Assembly: GCA_937863385.1 (NCBI GenBank)
Contig: CALMBW010000005.1
Coordinates: 1 to 40,170, forward strand
DNA from: an uncultured Actinomycetes bacterium
GTDB taxonomy: Bacteria; Actinomycetota; CADDZG01; WHSQ01
Direction: 5' to 3'
DNA length: 40,170 bases
Part shown: piece after piece, positions 1 to 7,335 of the stretch
How the letters are laid out: each line of letters begins with the position of its first letter
Position numbering within the stretch: the stretch's first letter is position 1
Program-made: the position numbers and the translations under genes
The notes under the pieces: generated by a model
What the model saw: only the letters and a program-made list of their open reading frames with translations
What the model was told of the DNA's origin: nothing
Databases searched by the model: none

Positions 1-76
1 CCATCATCCCGGAGCCGCCCATCATCCCGGAGCCGCCCATCATCCCGGAGCCGCCCATCATCCCGGAGCCGCCCAT
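1..76. repeat. 18-bp tandem repeat encoding MMGGSG units
   Basis: Four complete, essentially identical 18-bp copies (unit catcatcccggagccgcc on the plus strand) run from about position 2 to 73, with partial units on each side. The unit is a multiple of three and lies inside the minus-strand reading frame of the small exported protein, so each copy adds MMGGSG to the protein. The array is cut by the left edge, so the true copy number is unknown. Identity at every base suggests recent slippage or expansion. Confidence 0.95.
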
Positions 77-247
77 CTGCTCGTGGGTTTGCCGGCACAG
101 GGCCTGCATCTCCGGCAACGTTAGGTTCTGCATGTTGCCCGGCATGTTCTGGCTGATCCTGTCCCCCGCCGTGCCCCATGCCAGGCCAGCGGAGAGCAAG
201 AGGACGAGCCCAACAACTGTTCCGATCACGACATATCTGGTCTTCAT
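1..247 (-). CDS. Met/Gly-repeat exported small protein (partial, C-terminus off the window)
   Basis: This open-ended frame shows 82 residues before the left edge. The ATG at 245-247 overlaps the kinase TGA at 244-246 as ATGA, and AAAGGAGG lies about 9 nt upstream, so the start is well supported and translation is probably coupled to the kinase. Residues 5-27 form a hydrophobic signal or anchor segment. A short linker follows with Met35, Met39, Met47, Cys51, His55 and Met58, then MMGGSG repeats from about residue 63. Paired Met residues in a flexible Gly/Ser chain are typical of Cu(I)- or Ag(I)-binding periplasmic proteins. I infer an extracytoplasmic copper-binding role from the composition and from the neighbouring sensor and multicopper oxidase. 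I do not recognise a named family. A structural or adhesive low-complexity protein is the alternative. Confidence 0.8.
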   Translation of the reverse strand, partial: MKTRYVVIGTVVGLVLLLSAGLAWGTAGDRISQNMPGNMQNLTLPEMQALCRQTHEQMGGSGMMGGSGMMGGSGMMGGSGMM

Positions 248-1677
248 CTTTGAAAACCTCCTTTCGAACTCACGTTAGTGAGCCGTTGTGAAGAGGCCAT
301 GAAGGACCTGCGCTGCTTCGATGAGGTGAGCGGGACCCGCACCGTGAAGGTCGTTCCCCTTCCCAACTCGCTGGCGACGGTTACTTCCCCCCCATGGGCC
401 CGCGTCAGCTCACTGACGACGGTCAATCCGATGCCTGACCCACCTGCGGTGGCTCCCCGCCCCCGGTAGAAGCGTTCGAACACCCGAGCCAGTTCGTCTT
501 CGCGGATGCCGGGGCCACTGTCGGCCACGCGCAGAACCGCGGACGTTCCGTCGGTCTCGAGGTACACGCGCACGTACCCCCGGGCAGGAGTGAACTTGAG
601 GGCGTTCGAGAGCAGGTTGGACACGACCTGACGGAGCCGGGCAGGATCACCCAACACGATCACCGAAGCGGCCACCTCCGTCTGCAGATCGATCCCGGCA
701 GTCTCGAAAGCCCCTGAGAAATCCCGGGCCGAATCGACCACGAGCTCGTCGAAGCGCACCTCACGGAGGGCCAAGGAGAACCCCGCAGCATCGGCGGACG
801 CGAGCGCCTCGAGATCGGCAACCGACCGTGACAGACGAAGAACCTCTTCATGGAGCGAGGCCAAGGCAGCATCGTCGAGATCGACGACGCCGTCCTGCAT
901 CCCTTCTACGTGGGAAAGAAGGATCGCCAGCGGAGTCCTAAGCTCGTGAGCGACGTCGGCGGCGAAGCTCCGGCGAAGGCGGTCCTCCTCGTCGATGGCA
1001 TCCGCCATCGCGTTGAAAGCCCGGCCCATCTCACCGAACTCATCCGGCGTCTCTAGCTCCACACGGCGGGCGCGATCGCCAGCAGCGAGGTCCCTCGCCG
1101 CCCGCGTTAGTTCTCTCGCAGGAGCGATCGCACGCTTTCCGAGGAGGAACCCGATCACGACGGCTATGAGGCCGGCCGCGATACCTCCGAAGATCAACAG
1201 CCGGTTCACTTCCGAGCGGAACTCGGCGTCTTGAGGGAACAGTCCAGTTTCGGGGAGGCGGACGAACGCGGTGCCTACAACGACTCCGTCGGCCCTCACC
1301 GGAAGGGTTCTCTCTGGCCCCAGGGTGCCACTTCCCATCATCTCCTGATGCATCTCGGACATGTGGGTTCCGAGTGACCCTTCATCTGCTTCCCAGACGG
1401 GTCTGCCCGACACGTCCTCCAACCGGATCGTTCCCCCGTCCATGAGCGCCGCGGGGGCAAGGGCAGCAAGGTCTCTTGGATCCCAACCATCTGCCCGTTT
1501 GTAGGAATCCGCCAATGTCGCGACCACAAGGCGCTCGCGCGATTCCTGGCGATCCTCGAGATAGCCGGTGAATCGAGTCCCGAAGGCGATATTGACGAGG
1601 ATCGCCGTCAGCGCGGCAGCCGAGATGCCGATCCCGGCGAAAGCAGCGGTAAGCCGGAACGCGAACGATCTAGGCAT
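244..1677 (-). CDS. Two-component sensor histidine kinase with His/Met-rich sensor loop
   Basis: This membrane sensor kinase of 477 residues would phosphorylate the regulator encoded just upstream. Transmembrane segments lie at about 10-33 and 158-180 and enclose an extracytoplasmic domain of roughly 125 residues. A HAMP linker follows (about 180-235), then a HisKA domain with the phospho-accepting His244 in HELRTP. The ATPase domain has an N box (SNLLSNALKF, 353-362), G1 box DSGPGI at 386-391, F box FERFYRG and G2 box GGSGIGL at 412-418. The loop carries HMSEMHQEMMGSG at 105-117, a His/Met cluster suited to copper or silver binding. Its MMGSG resembles the repeat unit of the protein encoded downstream. 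The ATG overlaps the regulator stop by 8 nt. About 27 residues extend past the usual end of the ATPase domain. Histidine kinase is certain; the metal ligand is inferred. Confidence 0.95.
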   Translation of the reverse strand: MPRSFAFRLTAAFAGIGISAAALTAILVNIAFGTRFTGYLEDRQESRERLVVATLADSYKRADGWDPRDLAALAPAALMDGGTIRLEDVSGRPVWEADEGSLGTHMSEMHQEMMGSGTLGPERTLPVRADGVVVGTAFVRLPETGLFPQDAEFRSEVNRLLIFGGIAAGLIAVVIGFLLGKRAIAPARELTRAARDLAAGDRARRVELETPDEFGEMGRAFNAMADAIDEEDRLRRSFAADVAHELRTPLAILLSHVEGMQDGVVDLDDAALASLHEEVLRLSRSVADLEALASADAAGFSLALREVRFDELVVDSARDFSGAFETAGIDLQTEVAASVIVLGDPARLRQVVSNLLSNALKFTPARGYVRVYLETDGTSAVLRVADSGPGIREDELARVFERFYRGRGATAGGSGIGLTVVSELTRAHGGEVTVASELGRGTTFTVRVPLTSSKQRRSFMASSQRLTNVSSKGGFQR

Positions 1678-2371
1678 CGGCCTTGACGCCCAGCTTGTAA
1701 CCCACGCCTGGAACGGTCACCACGTAACGCGGGTCCTTAGGGTGCTCTCCCAGCTTGCGTCTCAGATTCTTCACGTGGGCATCGATCGTCCGTTCGTAAC
1801 CTTCATAATCGTAACCCTGAACCCGCGTGACGAGCTCGTAACGTGAGAAGACCCGGCCCGGGCGAGATGCGAGAGCGCCCAACAGATCGAACTCACTCCG
1901 AGTTAGGGACACCGACCGGCCGTTGCAGACGACATCGCGGGACTCTCGGTCGATCGTCAAGGACCCCTCATCGAGCGATGTCACGTGCCCGGCCGAGGTT
2001 TCGGCACCGGCTCGCCGGAGAACCGCCTTGACGCGCTCGACGAGTTCGCGCGGGCTGAATGGCTTAACTAGGTAATCGTCCGCACCGATACGCAGACCTG
2101 TTACGCGGTCGTCCTCGGACGACTTGGCGGTCAACATGATGATGGGAACGCCGGACCCCTCGCGGAGGCTCCGCGCGACCTCTTCACCGGCGATATCAGG
2201 GAGCATGAGGTCCAGGACGATCAGATCCGGATCCATGCGCATCGCCATCTCCAAGGCCTCTTGGCCGTTCTCGGCTTGGAACACCGAGTAGCCTTCACGC
2301 TCCAGATAGGAGCCGACGAGGTCCCGGATCTTGGGCTCGTCGTCAACGACCAGAACCGATGCGGTTCCCAC
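1670..2371 (-). CDS. OmpR/PhoB-family response regulator
   Basis: This DNA-binding response regulator of 233 residues is the likely partner of the overlapping kinase. The receiver domain has the acidic pair Asp10-Asp11, phospho-acceptor Asp54 in VLDLMLPD, switch Thr81 and Lys103 in the KPF motif. A winged-helix C-terminal domain (about 130-230) contains the typical RSEFDLL, the recognition helix region with TIDAHVKNLRRKLG, and the closing YVVTVPGVGYKL. The start is GTG at 2369-2371, with AAGGAG about 9 nt upstream. The stop lies inside the kinase start region (8-nt overlap), so the two are translationally coupled. It probably controls the downstream repeat protein and perhaps the multicopper oxidase genes. 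No clear operator was seen. Confidence 0.95.
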   Translation of the reverse strand: MGTASVLVVDDEPKIRDLVGSYLEREGYSVFQAENGQEALEMAMRMDPDLIVLDLMLPDIAGEEVARSLREGSGVPIIMLTAKSSEDDRVTGLRIGADDYLVKPFSPRELVERVKAVLRRAGAETSAGHVTSLDEGSLTIDRESRDVVCNGRSVSLTRSEFDLLGALASRPGRVFSRYELVTRVQGYDYEGYERTIDAHVKNLRRKLGEHPKDPRYVVTVPGVGYKLGVKADA

Positions 2372-2743
2372 GTCACACGCTCCTTGCGAATCGCCGCACC
2401 GCTACGAACATCTTCATCCTGGCCGGATGGGGAGATCCACAGCAGAGCCAACCGTCCCAGCCTCGAGGTGACCAACGGCCCTCCGGGATCACTCGACGCC
2501 CAGCCCGCCCCACGGTTTCCGCCAAGCCCTACAAGTCGGTGCCCACGATGAACTAGCAGACTCGAGTGGCGCCTCAGTTGGGTCGCTCCCCGCTGCTGGG
2601 GGGCGAGTTCGTTACCGCACCGATCCTTCGACACCAGGATCCGCTACAAGCCCCGACGTTGAAATCGGAAACGCACACGCGATCAAGGGGCGCTCGTTTC
2701 GAGCGCCCCTTGATGTGCAGCATCTTTGTGGCTGAGTGGCTCC
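2372..2743. other. Intergenic region upstream of the response regulator
   Basis: This 372-bp stretch has no convincing gene. It should contain the promoter of the minus-strand regulator operon and the terminator of the secreted-protein gene. Besides the perfect hairpin at 2682-2714, a second short stem (8 bp with one G-U pair, six-base loop) lies at 2584-2605. Open frames crossing it lack ribosome sites and overlap coding DNA, so I do not call them. Confidence 0.6.
2682..2714. terminator. Perfect 15-bp hairpin, probable bidirectional terminator
   Basis: A 15-bp perfect inverted repeat (ATCAAGGGGCGCTCG and its complement) encloses a TTT loop. It lies about 30 nt past the stop of the minus-strand secreted-protein gene, the expected place for its terminator. 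No U-tract follows on the minus strand, so termination could be hairpin-only or Rho-assisted, as in many high-GC bacteria. Confidence 0.75.
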
Positions 2744-3367
2744 CTAGCAGGACTTCCCGGATGCCGGGGTGCAGGTGAACTCAACCTTCGAGTCAGCGGT
2801 GCCGTAGAACATGCGTCCGTAGCTGGGAGCTCCACCGATGACCGGGGTCACTTGGATCATCAGCAGCGACGAGGCGGTGAAGTCCACATCCTCGAGAACC
2901 GCCTCAACGGCGCCTTCACCGGAGGGAAGATCGACAACTACCGAAGCAGCCGGCTCGATGTAAGCCTCGTTACAGGCCTGAGCGGCAACGTCGGGCCACA
3001 CGCGGATCTCAACCTGGCCCGGCGACGACATAGCGGTGAAGGAGACCTTCATGTCGCCGGTGACACGGCCGGAGAGCTGGCCGACGAAAACCGGCATGAG
3101 GCTGTTGCCTGCACAGTTGGTGTTGGGTCCGCCGGTGTAGTTCGGGATCCCCATGGACTTCTCGCCGGTGCCCTCCGTAGCGGCCAGCTTCAGATACACA
3201 CCGTTGGCGGTTTGATCTTCTTCGCCGTAGTTGCTGGTGCCGTCCATGAACAGCGTGGTAGCAACCGGCTTAGCCTTCTTCTTCTTGCCGGCTTGGGCCG
3301 GCATCGCGGCAGAGCCTGCTACGAGTCCGGCTACCAGGCTAGCGACGATCAGCTTGTTGAGCTTCAC
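2744..3367 (-). CDS. Secreted protein of unknown function
   Basis: The protein has 207 residues and a classical signal peptide: Lys-containing start, hydrophobic stretch at about 6-20, cleavage after AQA at 24-26. The mature N-terminus begins with a run of lysines (GKKKKAKP). The rest is rich in Gly, Thr, Ser and Val with little charge, suggesting a beta-sandwich. A few cysteines, including a C-terminal pair separated by seven residues, could form disulfides. The start is GTG at 3365-3367 with GGGAGG about 6 nt upstream. It lies 225 bp downstream of the multicopper oxidase on the same strand, with a strong hairpin after its stop, so it may be its own transcript or the end of the oxidase transcript. 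I do not recognise the family. Export is well supported; function is unknown. Confidence 0.85.
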   Translation of the reverse strand: MKLNKLIVASLVAGLVAGSAAMPAQAGKKKKAKPVATTLFMDGTSNYGEEDQTANGVYLKLAATEGTGEKSMGIPNYTGGPNTNCAGNSLMPVFVGQLSGRVTGDMKVSFTAMSSPGQVEIRVWPDVAAQACNEAYIEPAASVVVDLPSGEGAVEAVLEDVDFTASSLLMIQVTPVIGGAPSYGRMFYGTADSKVEFTCTPASGKSC

Positions 3368-3592
3368 GGGTGCCTCCCATTTTCGTTTTCAGAACGAGTT
3401 GTGGGATTGGTTCGCTAAGTGCAACCCGTTTCCTTCACGTTTTCTCAAGTTCACGCCGCGTCCACGAAAGGGCCGGCGCCCACCAGACTCAAGGCCGTGT
3501 TCGGCGACCACACGACCGCTTCCACACCCTGCCTCGATGGAGCCTCCGGTTCTATCCCGACCAGGAGGAGGTGGACCGAGAGAACCTCTAGC

Positions 3593-5098
3593 TCAAGCAG
3601 GGAGGTTGCAAACGAACGATCCGGGAGGTTCGCTCTCTCTGCTACCCGCATATGCGGGACCGTCGGCGGCCGCTAAGACCTGCATCTGACCCATCATCGA
3701 GTGGTCCTCGTGGGCCAAGTTGTGACAGTGATACATGTAGAGCCCCGAGAACCCGCGCAAGGTCATGATGATCCTGACCGAAGCCGAGGGGTCGACCCGG
3801 ACGGTGTCCTTCCAACCAAGCTCACCAGGACTCACCGGTCCGTCGCTGCGGTCGAGAATCTGGAAGCGAACCAGGTGCACGTGCATCGGATGAGCCATGG
3901 AGGAAGCGTTTCGGAAGGTCCAGATCTCCGTGTCACCAAGGCGGGGTTTTATATCGACACGCTGAGCATCGAAAGCTTCGCCGTTTATCACCCAACGATT
4001 CTTGTCGAAGTCCTTGCTGAGAACGAACTCCCTCTCGATCGTGCCCGGCCCAGGCAGAAGCGGCTCTACCGGTTTAAGGATCGAGGGGAGAGAACTGTCG
4101 TCCGGTTCCACACTTGCAACATCGAACCGCATGACAGGTTTGGCCACGCCCGTCACCTCGGTGCCCGCTCTGTCCTCCAGCACGATACTGGAACCGACCG
4201 AGTAGTTCGAGAAGTCCACGACAACCTCGATGCGCTCTGCGGGCGCGATGAGTAAGTCGGTCGTGGGAAAGGGCGCGGAGAGCAGGCCTTGATCTGAGCC
4301 GATCTGGATGAGAGGGGCACCGTCGGCGAGGGCCAATCGGTAGATGCGACTGTGCGACGCGTTAAGGATCCGGAAACGGTACTTCCGAGCGGAGACCTTG
4401 AGATATGGCATCGGAACACCATTCACCAGATAGATCTGATCGAGGAGTTGATCGACCGTCTTGCGGAATCTCAAAGACCCGTTCGGTCGAAAATCGCGAT
4501 CCTGAAGGATGAGAGGGATGTCAAAACGGTCCTTGGGAAGGTTGAGGTCGCTCTCGTCCTCATCCTCGATGATATAGAGCCCCGAAAGACCCATGTAGTT
4601 GTTACGAGAAGTCTGGTGGCACAGGTGATCGTGATACCAAAGAGTGGCCGCCTCCTGCCCATTGGGATAAACGTAGTCGTAGACTTCTCCAGGTTCTATC
4701 GCCAAGCTTGGGTGACCATCGCTCCTCCAGGGAACCTCCCCCCCGTGGAGATGCGTACTGATCGGGACGTCCAACCGGTTCCGCCGGCGCACGACAACCT
4801 GGCGGCCACGCTTCACCTTGAAGGTCGGGCCCGGAAACCGGCCGTCGAAGGCCCAAACTCGCGTGCGCAAGCCCTTGACGATCTCGACATCCGCTTTTCG
4901 AACAGCGACATCGTAGAAGTCGTAATCGGCAGTCACGCGTTGAGGACGCGCTATAGGAGGGATCTTCAACCGCATCCTGAACGGACGGATCCGTGAGCGT
5001 CCTGCCTGCTTGGGCACGCCCGGAGACGGCAGCAGACTGGCTGTCGCCACAACAGCTCCCATCTGCAGCGCCTCACGCCGGGTTATCTCCATCGTCAC
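3593..5098 (-). CDS. Tat-exported multicopper oxidase (CotA/bilirubin-oxidase-like)
   Basis: This three-domain, laccase-like oxidase of 501 residues couples one-electron oxidation of metals or phenolics to reduction of oxygen to water. The N-terminus has a twin-arginine signal (TRREALQMG, Arg7-Arg8, then a hydrophobic stretch), so it folds with copper before export. All ligand motifs are present: HLH at 116-118, HDH at 156-158, HPMHVH at 403-408 and HCHNLAHEDHSM at 457-468, with Cys458 the type 1 ligand and Met468 its axial ligand. The GTG start at 5096-5098 lacks a clear ribosome site; the ATG two codons later is an alternative. The gene follows the CHRD gene by 37 bp and is probably co-transcribed. 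Substrate cannot be read from sequence; copper(I) oxidation is plausible given the neighbouring sensor and Met-rich protein. Confidence 0.95.
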   Translation of the reverse strand: MTMEITRREALQMGAVVATASLLPSPGVPKQAGRSRIRPFRMRLKIPPIARPQRVTADYDFYDVAVRKADVEIVKGLRTRVWAFDGRFPGPTFKVKRGRQVVVRRRNRLDVPISTHLHGGEVPWRSDGHPSLAIEPGEVYDYVYPNGQEAATLWYHDHLCHQTSRNNYMGLSGLYIIEDEDESDLNLPKDRFDIPLILQDRDFRPNGSLRFRKTVDQLLDQIYLVNGVPMPYLKVSARKYRFRILNASHSRIYRLALADGAPLIQIGSDQGLLSAPFPTTDLLIAPAERIEVVVDFSNYSVGSSIVLEDRAGTEVTGVAKPVMRFDVASVEPDDSSLPSILKPVEPLLPGPGTIEREFVLSKDFDKNRWVINGEAFDAQRVDIKPRLGDTEIWTFRNASSMAHPMHVHLVRFQILDRSDGPVSPGELGWKDTVRVDPSASVRIIMTLRGFSGLYMYHCHNLAHEDHSMMGQMQVLAAADGPAYAGSRESEPPGSFVCNLPA

Positions 5099-5135
5099 AT
5101 CGGGTCAGACCAATGGCCGCCCAAACCGACGCGCG

Positions 5136-6089
5136 TCACTGAACCCATAGCTTGAGCATCATCGTCCCGCCGGCCGATAGAACGCCTCGGAGATCAAGGG
5201 TGTAGCCCTGGCATCTGGCGGTTTTCAGACCATCTATCTGCTCCGCGCCCAACTCAGAGCGACCACCCGAATCGTTCGGTTGTGAGAGTGGGCCGACACT
5301 GCCGAGATTCAAGCCATCTGCGGCGGCCCTAACTCTTCCTTTCGAATCCAATACGAACAGGTCATGCTCGTCTGAAGGCGTAAAGACATAGCGAACATAG
5401 AGTCTCGAGGAGGGAAGCGTCGTAGCAACCTGCAGATTGCGGTAGAGGGAGACCGGGTCGGTTGGAGTCACCGCCGGAACCGTGACAGGGATCTCAAGAG
5501 GATCCATAGGGGTAGCCGCCCCATCGATGTAGATCGTGTCTTCACCCCGGCCCTGCTTGGGGGGCTTGTAGTTCTTGCACCCATTAAGGGTCGTTGCCCC
5601 CGCGGCGGCGGTCTCCAACTGTCCCCGGAGTGCACCATCCGGGTATTCGTCATTGTGAAGGTCGGTGTAGTACCCGTTTGGGTTGTACTGCATCGCCTCA
5701 ATGGTTGCTGGGTCAACTTCGAACGCACAGCCCTCGCGCGGGTTTCCGTCGTCGCTGAATAGGTCGACCACGACAGGCCCAGCTATACCCCGCGAGCCCT
5801 CGTGTATGTGGCCGGAAGTGGGTCTCTGGATTCGGCTGAAAGTAAACGTGTAGCAAACCACCTCGATCTCCGAAGCAGTCTTGAAATGAGCCTTGGCAGT
5901 GCCGTCTGGATCCCCTTCGTTCGGAATGACTTCCCCTCCAGTGAGGCGCGCTTTCTGCTCCGATGAGTGCGCCGAAGCTGGAGACGCCAGAACGCCTCCG
6001 ACCAGCGCTAGAGCGGTGATCAACAAAGCAAGCCGAGACTTAGAGACCATAGAGGTGTTATTCACCTTGAAGTGGTCATCACCTGCCAT
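5136..6089 (-). CDS. Secreted CHRD-domain protein
   Basis: This exported protein has 317 residues. The open frame runs further upstream through tRNA-Ala, but GAGGAG about 8 nt before the ATG at 6087-6089 marks the probable start; the ATG at 6050 is an alternative. A signal peptide ends at ASA, residues 38-40. Residues 45-150 match the CHRD domain: a Gly-Gly-Glu-Val start, the signature HIHEG at 94-98, then GPVVVDLF, and the closing DGALRGQLE. Such domains occur in chordin and in many bacterial secreted proteins whose role is poorly known. The C-terminal half (about 165-317) is not recognised. It carries RLYVRYVFTP and ends in a hydrophobic WVQ. The gene lies 37 bp upstream of the multicopper oxidase, suggesting shared expression and perhaps shared function at the cell surface. 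Confidence 0.85.
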   Translation of the reverse strand: MAGDDHFKVNNTSMVSKSRLALLITALALVGGVLASPASAHSSEQKARLTGGEVIPNEGDPDGTAKAHFKTASEIEVVCYTFTFSRIQRPTSGHIHEGSRGIAGPVVVDLFSDDGNPREGCAFEVDPATIEAMQYNPNGYYTDLHNDEYPDGALRGQLETAAAGATTLNGCKNYKPPKQGRGEDTIYIDGAATPMDPLEIPVTVPAVTPTDPVSLYRNLQVATTLPSSRLYVRYVFTPSDEHDLFVLDSKGRVRAAADGLNLGSVGPLSQPNDSGGRSELGAEQIDGLKTARCQGYTLDLRGVLSAGGTMMLKLWVQ

Positions 6090-6220
6090 CCGGATGCTCC
6101 TCACGGGATCACAAGGTCGACGGTCACGCCCACGGCTGCGTGATTGAGGAGGCCCGGTGACGGGGCCGTGACGAGCGACCCGCCGTATCCCGACGCCGGT
6201 TCGCGCACCGCAAGTTTGAG

Positions 6221-6293
6221 TGGACCCGACCGGGATCGAACCGGTTACCTCCGCCATGCCATGGCGGCGCTCTACCAAGTGAGCTACGGGCCC
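6221..6293 (-). tRNA. tRNA-Ala (anticodon GGC)
   Basis: A full cloverleaf is visible on the minus strand. The acceptor stem GGGCCCG pairs with CGGGTCC and includes the G3-U70 wobble that identifies alanine tRNAs. The anticodon stem CCGCC/GGCGG holds the loop ATGGCAT with anticodon GGC, and the T arm is ACCGG-TTCGATC-CCGGT. The discriminator base is A, and CCA is not encoded. It lies between the Arg/Gly-rich protein gene and the CHRD gene. Confidence 0.97.
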
Positions 6294-6345
6294 TAGGTGA
6301 GGACTCCGAACGGAGCCCGACGATGCTAACAGGGCTAGGTGATGC

Positions 6346-6960
6346 CTAGTTAGGTGAGTCGTTGTTGGGGGGGCCGGGGTTGTTGTTGCCTCCGTTGGTT
6401 CCGCCGCTGCCTCCACCGCCCCGGCGCCCCCGTCTGCGGCGCCGGCGTTTGGGTGAGCGGCCCCCCGAACCGGGGTCGTTCGAGGTCATTCGAGCTACCG
6501 AAGGAGCCTTCTCGCGCTTGGGAGCGTCCGAAGTGGGCTGGCGGCGTTCTTGCTTCGGCTCCTCGTTGGTTGCCGGAGCACTCTGCCGATCCGCAACCTT
6601 GAGCGTGATGCGGTACTCCTGCGGGTACTGCGGAACCCCCCAGGTCGACTGGAGTTCGCCGATCAGCTCATCGAGGTCGGTTCCGTCGGGCTCGAGCATG
6701 CCGACACGACGAGGCTCTTCCTCGGTCAGAAGCCTGAAGAGATCCTCGGAAAGCTTGGGCGATGGGATGCCGCCGTTGCCACCGCCCGATCGCCCACCGC
6801 GTCTGCGCCGGCGCTTACGCCCTCGTTCACTCGCAGGACCGGAGCTTTGACGCTGCGACGCGTCGGAAGATGCCTGAGGTTGCGCTTGCTCGCGCCCTTG
6901 CCCCCCGGAGCTGCCTCGGCCTCTGCGGCCTCTACGTCGCCTCCGCCGTGGCTCGGGCAT
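6346..6960 (-). CDS. Arg/Gly-rich, mostly disordered protein downstream of rsfS
   Basis: The protein has 204 residues. The ATG at 6958-6960 is chosen because GGGAGG sits about 6 nt upstream. It lies 29 nt inside the end of rsfS in another frame, so the two are probably translationally coupled. Three arginine clusters are visible: one at the N-terminus (PEPRRRRRRGRRGRG), one near residue 50 (RKRRRRRGGRSGG) and one near the C-terminus (PKRRRRRRGRRGGGG), with Gln/Ser- and Asn/Gly/Pro-rich spacers. Between the second and third clusters lies a short segment that may fold (about 67-120: LSEDLFRLLTEEE, then DLDELIGELQSTWGVPQYP and EYRITLKV). This composition fits nucleic-acid binding, perhaps rRNA or ribosome association given RsfS next door. 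No family is recognised, so the function is inferred from composition only. Confidence 0.75.
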   Translation of the reverse strand: MPEPRRRRRRGRRGRGSSGGQGREQAQPQASSDASQRQSSGPASERGRKRRRRRGGRSGGGNGGIPSPKLSEDLFRLLTEEEPRRVGMLEPDGTDLDELIGELQSTWGVPQYPQEYRITLKVADRQSAPATNEEPKQERRQPTSDAPKREKAPSVARMTSNDPGSGGRSPKRRRRRRGRRGGGGSGGTNGGNNNPGPPNNDSPN

Positions 6961-7318
6961 CGACGTCCTCCCATCCTTGATCTTCGAATTCGATCCGCTC
7001 GGCGTCGGCCCAGAGGCGCTCGAGGTCGTAGTAATCGCGATCCTCGCTCTGGAAAACATGAACTACGAAGTCCACGTAGTCCAACAGCACCCAGTGCCCT
7101 TCGCGCTCGCCTTCACGCCGGTAGGGCTTGATATCGAAGCGCTCGTGCAAACTCTTGGAGACCTCCTCAGCGATCGTCCGCACCTGCCGGTCGGTGTTTC
7201 CGCTACAGATCACGAAGAAGTCGGTTATCACCAGCTGCTCAGATACGTCGAGGATGACGATCCGCTGCGCTTTCTTCGAAGAAGCAGCTTCAGCCGCTCC
7301 CAGGGCGGCCTCGCGCAC
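6932..7318 (-). CDS. rsfS: Ribosomal silencing factor RsfS (Iojap/DUF143)
   Basis: RsfS binds ribosomal protein L14 on the large subunit and blocks subunit joining when nutrients are scarce. The 128-residue protein has the family pattern: an N-terminal helix with AASSKKAQ, then IVILDVSEQLVITDFFVICSGN, then the GHWVLLDYVDFVVHVF strand region and the YYDLERLWADA end. The GTG start at 7316-7318 puts the usual helix at the N-terminus. It is 17 nt downstream of the LCP-like gene, in the common nadD-LCP-rsfS order. The acidic C-terminal tail overlaps the start of the Arg-rich protein gene. Confidence 0.96.
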   Translation of the reverse strand: MREAALGAAEAASSKKAQRIVILDVSEQLVITDFFVICSGNTDRQVRTIAEEVSKSLHERFDIKPYRREGEREGHWVLLDYVDFVVHVFQSEDRDYYDLERLWADAERIEFEDQGWEDVDARATAEAT

Positions 7319-7335
7319 GGAGGCACCCTTGCCAT

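Noticed and set aside
1-76. CRISPR-like direct repeats at the left edge
   Set aside because: The units are 18 bp with no spacers and lie in a protein-coding frame.
2221-2634. 137-residue minus-strand frame at the regulator start
   Set aside because: It overlaps the regulator in another frame and has no recognisable features. The regulator frame has all receiver-domain residues.
6090-6416. N-terminal 109-residue extension of the CHRD protein frame
   Set aside because: It contains tRNA-Ala in translation (VAHLVERRHGMAEVTG). A good ribosome site supports the start at 6089.
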